Counted from the stretch's first letter, positions 26,851 through 35,991 are shown. The stretch: 64,000 nucleotides of DNA from Treponema sp. (GCA_017469785.1 JAFUFU010000007.1:31059-95058), one strand, 5' to 3'. A program made the numbers and translations. The notes: generated by a model not told the origin, from the letters alone.

Positions 26851-26897
26851 AACGCCCGGTTTCACGAAAAAAATCGTGTCACCGGGCGTTTTCGTTT
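26851..26897. terminator. rho-independent terminator after ilvB
   Basis: ACGCCCGGT (26852-26860) pairs with ACCGGGCGT (26881-26889); an inner CACGA/TCGTG pairing extends the stem. T-rich sequence follows, and the upstream A-run makes it usable from the aldolase side as well. Confidence 0.85.
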
Positions 26898-26976
26898 TGA
26901 CGTATCTGCGTGCATCCGCGTCTAAATTCACGGGAGGGCAAGGCAATGTCCCGTCCCGCAATTCCTGCTCATCGGA

Positions 26977-27975
26977 CTAGTCCAAAGCGTGTCCTGCTGA
27001 ACCGAGAACATCAACGCACTTGTGCATGTACATCTTTTTGAGCTCTTCGCGGGCTGGTGCGAGGTACTGGCGTGGATCGAAGTCTCCCGGATGCTCTGCG
27101 AAATGCTTTCGGATTGCGGCTGTCATTGCAAGACGGCCGTCTGAGTCGATGTTGATTTTGCAGACAGCTGATTTTGCGGCCTTGCGGAGCTGTTCTTCAG
27201 GGATACCGACTGAGTCAGGGATCTTTCCGCCGTACTGCTCGATGATTTTTACATATTCTACTGGAACTGATGATGAGCCGTGGAGTACGATTGGGAAGCC
27301 AGGAAGCTTTTTTTCAATTGCTTCGAGGACATCAAAAGCCAATGGTGGCGGAATGAGGACTCCGTCCGGAGTTCGTGTGCACTGAGCCGGTGTGAATTTG
27401 CAGCGTCCGTGTGATGTTCCGATTGAAATTGCCAGGGAATCGCATCCTGTTTTTGATGTGAAGTCAACAACTTCTTCCGGTTTTGTGTATTTTGATTCTT
27501 CCGCAGCGACGTCGTCTTCAACGCCACCGAGAACACCAAGCTCTGCTTCAACGGTAACATCGTGTGCATGAGCATATTCTACGACTTTTTTTGTGAGCGC
27601 AACGTTCTCGTCATAAGGAAGAGCCGAGCCGTCAATCATAACAGAAGAAAATCCGTTGTCGATACAGTCTTTTGCAACTTCAAAGTTTGGACCGTGGTCA
27701 AGGTGGAGTACGATAGGAATATCGCAGCCAAGTTCATGAGCGTACTCAACGGCACCACGAGCCATGTTGCGAAGAATATTCGCATTTGCGTACTGGCGCG
27801 CACCTTTTGAAACCTGAAGGATAACCGGCGATTTTGTCTCGACGCAAGCCATGATGATAGCCTGCATCTGCTCCATATTATTGAAGTTGAATGCCGGGAT
27901 AGCATATCCGCCTTTGATTGCTTTTGCGAACAAATCTCTTGTGTTCACCAAGCCAAGTTCTTTGTAGCTAGTCAT
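26977..27975 (-). CDS. fba: class II fructose-bisphosphate aldolase
   Basis: A 332-residue zinc-dependent aldolase of glycolysis. Marks include the start GGYAIPAFNFNNMEQMQAI, the zinc and catalytic segment PIVLHLDHGPNFE, DGSALPYDENVALTKKVVEYAH, EAELGVLGGVEDDV and LHGSSSVP. AGGAG lies 6-7 bases before the ATG at 27975. It has its own promoter, divergent from the flaA promoter. It would take the triose end of galactose catabolism, though it is not linked to that locus. Confidence 0.95.
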   Translation of the reverse strand: MTSYKELGLVNTRDLFAKAIKGGYAIPAFNFNNMEQMQAIIMACVETKSPVILQVSKGARQYANANILRNMARGAVEYAHELGCDIPIVLHLDHGPNFEVAKDCIDNGFSSVMIDGSALPYDENVALTKKVVEYAHAHDVTVEAELGVLGGVEDDVAAEESKYTKPEEVVDFTSKTGCDSLAISIGTSHGRCKFTPAQCTRTPDGVLIPPPLAFDVLEAIEKKLPGFPIVLHGSSSVPVEYVKIIEQYGGKIPDSVGIPEEQLRKAAKSAVCKINIDSDGRLAMTAAIRKHFAEHPGDFDPRQYLAPAREELKKMYMHKCVDVLGSAGHALD

Positions 27976-28022
27976 AGAATCTCCTAAAATCCTTTTGGAT
28001 TTATTACAAACTGTATGCTATA

Positions 28023-28051
28023 ATAGTAAGTTGAAAACGCGAAAAAATCAA
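28023..28051 (-). promoter_or_regulatory. candidate promoter of fba
   Basis: On the minus strand TTGATT (28046-28051), 17-bp spacer, TACTAT (28023-28028). It lies about 50 bp before the fba start. Confidence 0.5.
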
Positions 28052-28140
28052 GAAGATGTCGGTTTTGTCTAAGAAATATTTTCTATCCGGGGGTGAGATT
28101 TTGTAAAAGATAAAAAAATAAAAATAGTCTTTCAAATAGT

Positions 28141-28169
28141 TTGACAAAGATGTGTGTTAGAAATATAAT
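28141..28169 (+). promoter_or_regulatory. consensus sigma70 promoter of the flaA pair
   Basis: TTGACA (28141-28146), 17-bp spacer, TATAAT (28164-28169): both hexamers are perfect consensus. It predicts a strong promoter with a leader of about 95 bases before flaA at 28270. Confidence 0.88.
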
Positions 28170-28269
28170 GACTAATGATTTTGTGTAGTTTCCGTAAACT
28201 TCTGCCGATATTACAGAATAACGGTGACTTTTTTGGAAAAAGCACAGATTAACGAAAAAGGAGTTTTGA

Positions 28270-29070
28270 ATGAAAAAAGGCGTAGTAGTCTTTACTAGTT
28301 TTGCATTCCTGCTCGCGCTCTCTATCCCAGCAGTTGCACAACCTAGCTCAAAGGCCGTAGAAACAAGAATTATCGATAACTTTGATAATGTTGGTTCTCA
28401 AGATTATCAGGTACCGGGCAAAACGGTTAACAGCACAGAAACGCACAACTGGACATGGAATGTTCAGGCAAGCCACTATATTGATAAAGAGAATGGCTTC
28501 CCGAAGATGGATTATTTTGATGGACAGCCGAACTCGCTCAAATTGTTCAATAAAGAAGGTGATTCTCCAAAAGTTCTCGGTGTTCAGACAAGTTATCTTC
28601 GTAAAGGTGAGAACTGGTTTGAGGTATACCCGGAAAATGACGGAAAACCATACGAGATTCCTTTTGTTGGTACTGTCACTCAGGTGGATTTCTGGGTTTG
28701 GGGCGCAAATTACCTCTATTTCATTGATCTCTTGATTCGTGATGCAGATGGACGAGTTTATACTCTCCCGGCTGGTAATCTCGCTTTCAATGGTTGGCGA
28801 AACGTAATCGTTCCGATTCCGTCATATATCCGCCAGCATTCACGATTGCGCTCTGGCCCTACAACGATGACATTCGTTGGATTCCGAGTCCGCACTGATC
28901 CTGATGAATATGTCGATAACTTTAATATCTTCTTCGATCAGCTCAAGTTCTCTACAAATGCTTTGAGCAATGTATTCGATGGATATGAACTTAAGAATGT
29001 TGATTTTGGTGATTCTGGCTCAAATGGTAGCTCAAGCGCTTCGTCAACATCACAAGGAGATGCTAAATAA
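28270..29070 (+). CDS. flaA: flagellar filament outer layer (sheath) protein FlaA, first paralogue
   Basis: A 266-residue exported protein with a signal peptide ending AVAQ (cleavage near residue 24). The body has FlaA features: DNFDNVG, VLGVQTSYLRKGENWFEVYPENDG, FWVWGANYLYFIDLLIRDADG, GWRNVIVPIPSYI and VGFRVRTDPDE. FlaA coats the FlaB core of spirochaete periplasmic flagella. The tail is Gly/Ser-rich. GGAG precedes the ATG. Its stop overlaps the next start (TAATG), so the two flaA genes are coupled. Confidence 0.9.
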   Translation: MKKGVVVFTSFAFLLALSIPAVAQPSSKAVETRIIDNFDNVGSQDYQVPGKTVNSTETHNWTWNVQASHYIDKENGFPKMDYFDGQPNSLKLFNKEGDSPKVLGVQTSYLRKGENWFEVYPENDGKPYEIPFVGTVTQVDFWVWGANYLYFIDLLIRDADGRVYTLPAGNLAFNGWRNVIVPIPSYIRQHSRLRSGPTTMTFVGFRVRTDPDEYVDNFNIFFDQLKFSTNALSNVFDGYELKNVDFGDSGSNGSSSASSTSQGDAK

Positions 29071-29798
29071 TGAAAAAGTTACTTACAGTTGCAATGGCAT
29101 TGGCACTTTCTGCCGCAGTTTTTGCACAGGATAGAACAGATGATAATCAAAGTCTTGCTTCACCAGATCCAACGGTGATTGGTAATGATTCAGCTCGTCA
29201 GGCTCTCCGTGAAGTTTCTGTAGACCGTTATGAGCTCGAGGGAAGCTGGAATGCTCACATTTCGCCTGATAATGGCGTTATCAATGTCCGCCTTTTTGAC
29301 GGCAATCCTCTTGCAAAAGAGCCGCTTAAGGGTGAGGAAGATGCTGAGGATTCTAAAGTTCTTGGTGTTAAAGTTGAGTTCTTCCATCGTGGTGTAAACT
29401 CGTTCTTCATCAAATCAGCTCGCCCGATTCCAATCGAAGGTGTGACAAAGACTATCTCGATTTGGGCTGCTGGTCGTAACATGAATCATGATATGTATGT
29501 CCTTGTTCAGGACTATAACGGCAATAACTTCGAGTTGTTCCTTGGTTCACTCGGATTCTCTGGTTGGAAAAAGATGTCTGTGGCTGTTCCGCCGACTCCG
29601 GATGGAGAACATGGAATCATTCAGTCATCTGCATATAACGGTGTAAAACCGGGCCTTCGTATCGTTGGTTTCCGAATTGACTGTAACCCGATGCTCGCTC
29701 GCGGTACATACTACTTGTATCTTGATGATCTTCGTGCTGTTACCGATCTCTATGACCTTGAGAATCGTGACGAAGACGATATGAACGATGACTGGTAG
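29070..29798 (+). CDS. flaA: flagellar filament outer layer (sheath) protein FlaA, second paralogue
   Basis: A 242-residue paralogue of the preceding gene, with a signal peptide ending FAQ (near residue 20). Shared marks are KVLGVKVEFFHRGVNSFFI, ISIWAAGRNMNHDMYVLVQDYNG, GFSGWKKMSVAVPP and VGFRIDCNPMLARGTYYLYLDD. The acidic tail DEDDMNDDW differs from its partner. It starts within the stop of the first flaA and ends before a terminator, so the pair forms one unit. Confidence 0.9.
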   Translation: MKKLLTVAMALALSAAVFAQDRTDDNQSLASPDPTVIGNDSARQALREVSVDRYELEGSWNAHISPDNGVINVRLFDGNPLAKEPLKGEEDAEDSKVLGVKVEFFHRGVNSFFIKSARPIPIEGVTKTISIWAAGRNMNHDMYVLVQDYNGNNFELFLGSLGFSGWKKMSVAVPPTPDGEHGIIQSSAYNGVKPGLRIVGFRIDCNPMLARGTYYLYLDDLRAVTDLYDLENRDEDDMNDDW

Positions 29799-29827
29799 TC
29801 TTTTATAGAATACCAGATTGTTGAAAG

Positions 29828-29853
29828 CCCGCTGATTTTTCGGCGGGTTTTTT
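29828..29853 (+). terminator. terminator of the flaA unit
   Basis: CCCGCTG (29828-29834) pairs with CGGCGGG (29841-29847) with one G-T pair, loop ATTTTT, then a six-T run. Confidence 0.85.
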
Positions 29854-29887
29854 GTTTTAAATGTGTCTGTCTTTTTTATCTGTTCGC

Positions 29888-29916
29888 TTGTATCTGTCAG
29901 CTTTTAATTGTAAAAT
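29888..29916 (+). promoter_or_regulatory. candidate fliG1 promoter
   Basis: TTGTAT (29888-29893), 17-bp spacer, TAAAAT (29911-29916). The -10 ends 9 bases before the ATG, and no Shine-Dalgarno is present, so the message may be leaderless. Confidence 0.5.
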
Positions 29917-29924
29917 AGTGTTCT

Positions 29925-31232
29925 ATGAATCTGAATAATTTTAGGCTCAGTGCATATCAGAATGCATCAAATAAATCACCTGATGAAAAAACAGAATCAG
30001 ATAAAAGAAATCAACAAGTATCCGATGCGGGATTTGTAAAATCTGCTGTTTTTCCCGTGGTGGAAAAACAAGCGGCTTCAGCAGGGAATGCCCATAAGAC
30101 AATAAATGAGATTTTTGATAAACGTTTTTTTCCTCAGCTGAGCGATAAAAATTTTCAGGGAAACGAGTCGGCCAGAATTGCAGCTAAAGCTCTTACGTCT
30201 GGTGGCTTGATAAAGGTCCCCGAACAGCCAAAAGAAAAAAATGGAAAGGAAAATATTTACCGTCGCGTCGCAAAATTCCTTATGCTTATCGGCGTAGACG
30301 AGGCTGCGAAAATCCTTCCTCATTTAAGCGAGGAGCAAACTGAAAAAATTATTCCTGAAATCGCGTCTATTCGGTATGTTGAGCCGGAGGAGGCTCAGGA
30401 AATTTTGCAGGAATTCCAGGGGCTTGTAAAACAGGCTCGTGAGGGGGGCGGGCTTGATACTGCACGTGCGATTCTTGAGAAGGCTTTTGGTACTCACAAG
30501 GCAGGTGTCATCCTTGAAAAAACTGCGACTCAAATATCAGGAAAGCCCTTTGAGTATCTTGCAGAGGCTGACAGTGATCGGGTTTCTCTGCTTTTGAAGG
30601 ATGAATCTAATGCTGTCAAGGCGCTTGTGCTTTCCTACTTGAATCCGAAAATATCGGCGGCCGTAATAAATTCTCTTGAAACCGAAGATAAAAAAGATGT
30701 TGTTATGCGTCTTGCAAAACTTACGAAAATTTCACCGGAAATCGTTCAGCGTGTAGATAAAGCCTTGCAGGAAAAAATGAACCATCTTGCGGCCTCTAAG
30801 TCCGATTCAATTGACGGAAAAAGTATACTTGCGCAGATTCTCAAAAAAATGAGTCCCGAGGCAGAGGAAGGAATCCTCAATAATCTTGCCGAACAGGATT
30901 CTGCACTTGGCGAGGATCTTAGGGAGCGTCTTTTTACCACTGAAGATATTATTAATGCTGACGACCGATTTATTCAGGATAGGCTTCAGAATATGGACGA
31001 GGAGGAAATCGCATATCTTATCGCGACCAAAAAAGATGATTTTCGCGAAAAAATTCTTGGCAATGTTTCTGAAAACAGACGGAAATCAATACTTGAGACT
31101 GAGCGCTTTTTGTATCCCATGCGAAAAAGTGATTGTGAAAAGGCGACTTCTCAGTTTTTCTCCGTGCTTCGCCGGGCTTATGAGGACGGTGAATTGTATA
31201 TAAAAGGTAGGGATGACGAGCAGTATGTCTGA
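29925..31232 (+). CDS. fliG1: FliG1-like flagellar motor switch paralogue
   Basis: A 435-residue protein longer than standard FliG (about 340). A 90-residue polar N-terminal extension is followed by a FliG-like segment (KFLMLIGVDEAAKILPHLSEEQTEKIIPEIASIRYVEPEE), the middle domain (TARAILEKAFGTHKAGVILEKT, PFEYLAEADSDRVSLLLKDE) and a C-terminal domain. Spirochaetes usually have a true motor FliG (FliG2) and a second FliG1; length and extension fit FliG1. Its 3' end overlaps the peptidase gene by 20 bp. Confidence 0.8.
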   Translation: MNLNNFRLSAYQNASNKSPDEKTESDKRNQQVSDAGFVKSAVFPVVEKQAASAGNAHKTINEIFDKRFFPQLSDKNFQGNESARIAAKALTSGGLIKVPEQPKEKNGKENIYRRVAKFLMLIGVDEAAKILPHLSEEQTEKIIPEIASIRYVEPEEAQEILQEFQGLVKQAREGGGLDTARAILEKAFGTHKAGVILEKTATQISGKPFEYLAEADSDRVSLLLKDESNAVKALVLSYLNPKISAAVINSLETEDKKDVVMRLAKLTKISPEIVQRVDKALQEKMNHLAASKSDSIDGKSILAQILKKMSPEAEEGILNNLAEQDSALGEDLRERLFTTEDIINADDRFIQDRLQNMDEEEIAYLIATKKDDFREKILGNVSENRRKSILETERFLYPMRKSDCEKATSQFFSVLRRAYEDGELYIKGRDDEQYV

Positions 31233-34200
31233 TGTGTTAAAAAAAGGTGATGTCTATAAGTCTTTTGATGTTGTGAATGTGTTTGATATTCCTGATTATC
31301 ACTCGACGGCTTTTCATTTACGTCACAGAAAAACCGGACTTGAAGTATTTCACATGCTGAATGATGACAATGAAAATCTTTTTGCCTTTGCCTTCAGGAC
31401 TCCAAATACAAAGGCAAATGGACTTGCCCATATTATCGAGCATTCCGTGCTTTGTGGCTCAGAAAAATATCCGCTAAAAGATCCATTTGTGATTATGTCT
31501 AATCAGAGCGTGAAAACTTATCTGAACGCCATGACTTATTCAGATAAAACGGTGTATCCGGCAAGTTCAATTGCGAAAACTGATTATTTTAATCTTATGT
31601 CGGTTTATGGAGATGCTGTTTTTTTCCCGCGGCTGGACAAAGAGATTTTTATGCAGGAAGCGCATCGGCTTGAGGTTGATGAGAACGGAACGCCTTCGAT
31701 TCAAGGAGTCGTGTATAACGAGATGAAAGGAAGTTATTCTTCCTTTGAGTCTGTCGCGGCGGATATTTCCTTGGCAAGCCTTCTGAAAGGTTCGATTTAC
31801 GAAAAAGATTCCGGTGGCGACCCTCTTGAAATTCCAGACGTTTCATACGAAGAATTTCGTAAATTCCATGAAAGATGGTATCGCCCTGAGAATTGTTTTG
31901 TCTTTTTGTATGGCAATATTCCGACTGTTGAGCAGCTTGATTTCTTGCAAGAGCAGTTTTTGACGCGTCTTGAAAAAAAATATCCTGATATTGACGTGTC
32001 AGAAGATGCCCGGAAAAAACGGATTGATGATTTCTTGAAGCTTGTGACACCGCGGGCCGTTACGGAGCCTTTTACTCTGTATGCGGAGGGCCCAAGCGGA
32101 GACGGGGAGTTGTTGAATACTGTTCTGGTAAACTGGCTTGTAGGACGTTCGGAAAACGCTCTCTCTGCGACGGAGAAAATTGTTCTGACAGGGATTTTGT
32201 GCAACCACGACGGCTCGCCTCTTCAAAAGGCGTTGATTGAAAGTTCGCTTGGAGAGGATCTTGCTCCCCAGAACGGCCTTTTCGGTTCCATTTACACCAC
32301 GACTCTTACGGTTGGCCTTCGCGGTGTAAAAAATGGCGATGAAAAGAAACTGGAATCTCTGGTGCTTGATGCGGTCCGAAATCTCGTTGAAAACGGAATC
32401 CCGAAGAAAGACATCGAATCTACCCTCATGACGATGGAATTTTCCCATCGTGAGATAAAGCGGGGGCATGGACCTTATGCGATTTCTTTGATGGCCCGTC
32501 CGATTTACGGCTGGTTGTATGGCGATGGATTGGAAAATCAAATCAGGCTCAGGTCTCATCTTGAGACAATCCGCAAGAGAATCGAAAGCGACGACTCTTA
32601 TATTCCAAGTCTCTTGAAAAAATATCTCCTTGATAATCCTGCTCGTTCTTTGGTGGTAGTTACGCCGTCAAAAAATTATGGCAAGAATCGGGAGCTGGCA
32701 GAGGAAAAAAGGATAGAAGAACTTTTTAAGAATACGACGCTTGAGGCCGTAAAAAAGGCAAACGATGAACTGCATGCCTTTCAGGCTGGCACTGATGATG
32801 CTTCATGCCTGCCTCATCTGCGCCCCGGGGATTTCATCATTGACGGAAAGCCTGTAATGAACAGGCCGGAAACGATTTTGGATACTGTTTCAGGCATTGA
32901 CGGAAGTGATGTTCCCTTTATAAAAAATATCGAGAACACGAACGGAATCATTTATTTTGATGTGGGATTTCCTGTTGATTTACTTGCAAGCAGCGATTAT
33001 CCTGTGCTTCCGGCCTTCGCAGACTGTGTTACCGAGTGCGGATGGAAAAATCTCAACTGGGCGCAAACGGCGGAAGAGTGTGCCCTTCATACAGGCGGGC
33101 TCGGAGCATCCCTTCTAACGATGCAGGGACCTGATACTGTGCTGTCAAGAAAATTCTCGGCCTGTCATAACTGGATTGGCCGTGACTGGCTTATTTTCAG
33201 GATGTCCATGCTTGAGGAGCAGGCAGGACCGGCTCTTTCTCTTCTTAGGGACTGTCTTCTTGGGACTGATTTTTCTGATGAGAAGCGGATAAAGGATATT
33301 CTTACGGAAAGTCGCAATGATTTTGAATCATCTGTTGTTCCTGATGGGCATGTTTTTGTTTCGACACGGGTCTGGTGCCGGCATTCGAGAAAAAATGCCG
33401 TCGATGAAATCTGGAATGGACTGAGCCAATACTTTACAATTAAGCAGCTTGCCGATAAGCCTGTTTCAGACATGACGAAAATTTTCCGAAGAATCTTTTC
33501 TGAGCTAAAAAGAAGCGGCGCTTTCATACATGCCACGGCTGAGAAGTCTGGCTTTGAAAAGCTCTCAGTCTTGCTTCCTGAATTTATAAACAGCGTGCAG
33601 CTTTGTGCTCCGCGGAATCAGCGTGTTTATGATGATTCTGAGTTTTATGTCCTTACTGAGCAAGATGGCGAGGGAGGGGGTGACGAGTCCTCCGAGTGTT
33701 TCGTCACTTCGTCGCAGGTTGGTTACGCCTCAGAATGCATACCGGCTTCCCGGTATGATGACGCGAACAGCTTTGCGGAGGAGGTCTGTAGCCACTGGCT
33801 TTCAAACAATCTCCTCTGGGAAAAAATCAGGACGATTGGCGGCGCGTACGGTGCTTTCTGCAATGCTGAACCTATGTCAGGCGCGCTTATTTTTACATCT
33901 TACAGGGATCCTCTTCCATTTGATTCATGCGCTGCTTTTGAGGAATGCCTGAAAGCAGCCGGAGAAATTGATTTTTCTGATGAGGATGTGGTTCGTGCTG
34001 TCATGGGCTGTTACAGTCATTTTATCCAGCCCCAATCGCCAAAAGGCCGTGGCTCAAGCGCGCTTACCAGGCTGCTTTACGGAATCATGGATGAGGACCG
34101 GGAGCGTAAAATCCTTGGAATCCTTCATACGGATGCGAAGGCCCTGCGGGAGGGATTCAGACGGTTGTTTGAGAATGCGACTTCTGTAAAACAGCAAAAA

Positions 34201-34284
34201 TTGAAGAAAAAAGCTGTAATTTGTGGAGAAAAAGCGCTTTCTGAAGCGGGTTTTGCTGGAAAAATACTTCATCTGCCGTTATAA
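31213..34284 (+). CDS. M16C family peptidase (presequence protease-like)
   Basis: A 1023-residue zinc peptidase with four M16 domains. The inverted zinc motif is HIIEH (residues 73-77) in GLAHIIEHSVLCGSEKYPLKDPF, with the distal Glu region GVVYNEMKGSYSSFES. Size and motif match presequence protease/insulinase M16C enzymes that degrade small unfolded peptides in a closed chamber. No signal peptide is seen, so it is likely cytoplasmic. ATG 31213 lies 20 bp inside fliG1; ATG 31225 is an alternative. Confidence 0.9.
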   Translation: MTSSMSDVLKKGDVYKSFDVVNVFDIPDYHSTAFHLRHRKTGLEVFHMLNDDNENLFAFAFRTPNTKANGLAHIIEHSVLCGSEKYPLKDPFVIMSNQSVKTYLNAMTYSDKTVYPASSIAKTDYFNLMSVYGDAVFFPRLDKEIFMQEAHRLEVDENGTPSIQGVVYNEMKGSYSSFESVAADISLASLLKGSIYEKDSGGDPLEIPDVSYEEFRKFHERWYRPENCFVFLYGNIPTVEQLDFLQEQFLTRLEKKYPDIDVSEDARKKRIDDFLKLVTPRAVTEPFTLYAEGPSGDGELLNTVLVNWLVGRSENALSATEKIVLTGILCNHDGSPLQKALIESSLGEDLAPQNGLFGSIYTTTLTVGLRGVKNGDEKKLESLVLDAVRNLVENGIPKKDIESTLMTMEFSHREIKRGHGPYAISLMARPIYGWLYGDGLENQIRLRSHLETIRKRIESDDSYIPSLLKKYLLDNPARSLVVVTPSKNYGKNRELAEEKRIEELFKNTTLEAVKKANDELHAFQAGTDDASCLPHLRPGDFIIDGKPVMNRPETILDTVSGIDGSDVPFIKNIENTNGIIYFDVGFPVDLLASSDYPVLPAFADCVTECGWKNLNWAQTAEECALHTGGLGASLLTMQGPDTVLSRKFSACHNWIGRDWLIFRMSMLEEQAGPALSLLRDCLLGTDFSDEKRIKDILTESRNDFESSVVPDGHVFVSTRVWCRHSRKNAVDEIWNGLSQYFTIKQLADKPVSDMTKIFRRIFSELKRSGAFIHATAEKSGFEKLSVLLPEFINSVQLCAPRNQRVYDDSEFYVLTEQDGEGGGDESSECFVTSSQVGYASECIPASRYDDANSFAEEVCSHWLSNNLLWEKIRTIGGAYGAFCNAEPMSGALIFTSYRDPLPFDSCAAFEECLKAAGEIDFSDEDVVRAVMGCYSHFIQPQSPKGRGSSALTRLLYGIMDEDRERKILGILHTDAKALREGFRRLFENATSVKQQKLKKKAVICGEKALSEAGFAGKILHLPL

Positions 34285-34315
34285 TTTACATATATTTTTA
34301 TGGGAGTTTCTTTTT

Positions 34316-34537
34316 ATGAAGAATGACAAATTTGAACGATGCATAAAAATGATGCGCCAGCTTGTTTCTGACATTCAGGGCGCACCGCTTCCTAGCGAAG
34401 ATTTGGAGCCAGAACTTTACCGGATTTGGTATGAGCATGTCCAGAGTGCGGGCATGGAGTGTCTCCAGTATCTTGATGACAATTTCCCCCTTGAAAAGGA
34501 AGACATTGACAGCACTTTGAATAAATTCCTCAAATAA
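34316..34537 (+). CDS. hypothetical protein, 73 residues
   Basis: Starts MKNDKFERCIKMMRQLVSDI and ends DSTLNKFLK; helical, acidic, no signal peptide. GGGAG lies about 10 bases before ATG 34316; a longer frame from 34223 overlaps the peptidase gene and lacks a ribosome site. Family unknown. It follows the peptidase by 31 bp and may be in its operon. Confidence 0.6.
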   Translation: MKNDKFERCIKMMRQLVSDIQGAPLPSEDLEPELYRIWYEHVQSAGMECLQYLDDNFPLEKEDIDSTLNKFLK

Positions 34538-34634
34538 AATTTAAATATTCTTCCCTGCTAAAGTTAAATTCTAAACTTGACGAAAATATAAGAAGATAGT
34601 CGGTTTTATATTGATTGGTTTGGTAGGCAGCAGT

Positions 34635-35801
34635 ATGGCAGGTTCAAAAGTTAGTAAACGCATTGATCAGTATGTGCTCCGTGGAAAGTTACGTCAGGAA
34701 GGCTTTGAACGGTGGCGATATGTTTTTTCAGCTTTTAACAAACTTACCGGAGATGAGCGGATTTTTTTTGTTGAGCTTTATATTGTTAATCCTGGTATTT
34801 CTCCAAAAGCAGCTGTTTTAAGTCAAAAATCCAGACTTGCGCTTTCCGAGTCAGATTTACAGTATGCTCTCGCCGGTACGGCATCTGCTGCACATGCAAA
34901 TGACGAGCTTGAGGTTATGCCTTCGTATGTGCTTGTCAAGGCCGGTGTGTTCGGAGCTAACGGCAAGCACATGAATAAATTTCTCGCATCGAATCAGTTT
35001 ACGTTTGTCCGCAATAGCGAGACTTTCAAGGCTGGTGATTGTCTGTTCGGTCCCGCGTCACTTTCGGGTACGGTGCTTGTTTCTCCGCAGGATTTGCGTG
35101 TTAAACCGGAACTCCTTTGCAATGCCGGTGTAATGAGCTGGGATTTGAAATATGACCGCCAGATTGAAAGCGGTCCCATGTACAACCGTAAGAAAACTGT
35201 ATGGATGCCCGTCGGATTAAAAGTATTGTTTTCTGGCTCAGTGACTCTTGACGGTCAGGAATACATCGTGATTCCCAAAAATGCCGGTGGTTACATAGAC
35301 AAGAGCTGGGGTGAAAAGCCCAAATCTCCTTATTTTCACGTTTCTTCCGTTAAATTGATCAGCCTTATTACGGGAAAACCCATGTTCAATTCTTGTTTTG
35401 CCCTTGAGGGAGAATTCGGGGGTAAACTGTGCGCGTCAATTGTAATGGATGGTGTGAGATATTCCATCGAAAACCGCAAGATATTCAGAAAGAACGCTAT
35501 AATCCATGACTGCTCCCAGATTACTGACTCAATTGAAGGTGACAAAGTTCACTGGACGGTCAGCATTCATAAGGGAAAATTCGTAATCGACATTGATTTG
35601 TACTGCAAGGGAAATCAAATGTTTGTCCGTGATTATGAAATGCCTCAGGGAAAACGAACCCTTCTGAAAGTCTTGGGCGGATGTGGTAGTGGTGAGATTC
35701 GTGTGTATAAAAAAATCAAAAAAAATCTTGAGCTGCTGGAGCATGCAAGCGTAAGGGATGCAATCTGTGAATTCGGACAGTCTGAGGAAGTTGGAAAATA
35801 A
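34635..35801 (+). CDS. hypothetical protein, tocopherol-cyclase/lipocalin-like
   Basis: A 388-residue soluble protein. The segments MSWDLKYD, MPVGLKVLFSGSVTLDGQEY and NAGGYIDKSWGEKPKSPYFHVSS recall the tocopherol cyclase-like fold (two lipocalin-type beta barrels), in which a Lys-x-Trp-Gly motif follows the first barrel. Bacterial members act on or bind lipids; the substrate here is unknown. ATG 34635 is chosen for the AGG 7-8 bases upstream; TTG starts at 34611 and 34620 are possible. Followed by a weak terminator. Confidence 0.55.
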   Translation: MAGSKVSKRIDQYVLRGKLRQEGFERWRYVFSAFNKLTGDERIFFVELYIVNPGISPKAAVLSQKSRLALSESDLQYALAGTASAAHANDELEVMPSYVLVKAGVFGANGKHMNKFLASNQFTFVRNSETFKAGDCLFGPASLSGTVLVSPQDLRVKPELLCNAGVMSWDLKYDRQIESGPMYNRKKTVWMPVGLKVLFSGSVTLDGQEYIVIPKNAGGYIDKSWGEKPKSPYFHVSSVKLISLITGKPMFNSCFALEGEFGGKLCASIVMDGVRYSIENRKIFRKNAIIHDCSQITDSIEGDKVHWTVSIHKGKFVIDIDLYCKGNQMFVRDYEMPQGKRTLLKVLGGCGSGEIRVYKKIKKNLELLEHASVRDAICEFGQSEEVGK

Positions 35802-35802
35802 C

Positions 35803-35825
35803 GGAAGCGGCTGCGCCTTCTTTTG
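35803..35825 (+). terminator. weak terminator after the 34635 gene
   Basis: GAAG-CG (35804-35809) pairs with CG-C-CTTC (35814-35820) with one bulge, then TTTTT. Only moderately stable. Confidence 0.4.
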
Positions 35826-35867
35826 TGTCTGATTATCTGTTTTTTTTATTTCTTTTTTCCTGTATCA

Positions 35868-35896
35868 TTGACAAGATTCATCAAAAATAATATCAT
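35868..35896 (+). promoter_or_regulatory. promoter of the rimP-nusA-infB operon
   Basis: TTGACA (35868-35873), 17-bp spacer, TATCAT (35891-35896). Predicted start is about 35903, giving a leader of nearly 90 bases before rimP. Confidence 0.75.
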
Positions 35897-35924
35897 GAAT
35901 CTAACATTTTAATAGAAATATTTT

Positions 35925-35953
35925 AATGGACTCGCAAAAACGAGTCCATTTTT
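35925..35953 (+). terminator. terminator-type hairpin in the rimP leader (candidate attenuator)
   Basis: AATGGACTCG (35925-35934) pairs perfectly with CGAGTCCATT (35941-35950), loop CAAAAA, followed by further T. It lies between the operon promoter and the rimP start, so it is transcribed in the leader and could stop transcription before the first gene. Confidence 0.8.
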
Positions 35954-35991
35954 ATTTAGGACTTGCTCCGTGTCATCGGGGGAGGGGTTTT

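Noticed and set aside
35926-35991. Longer rimP start at ATG 35926
   Set aside because: The ATG and next codons form the stem of a terminator hairpin; GTG 35992 has a strong ribosome site and fits RimP length.
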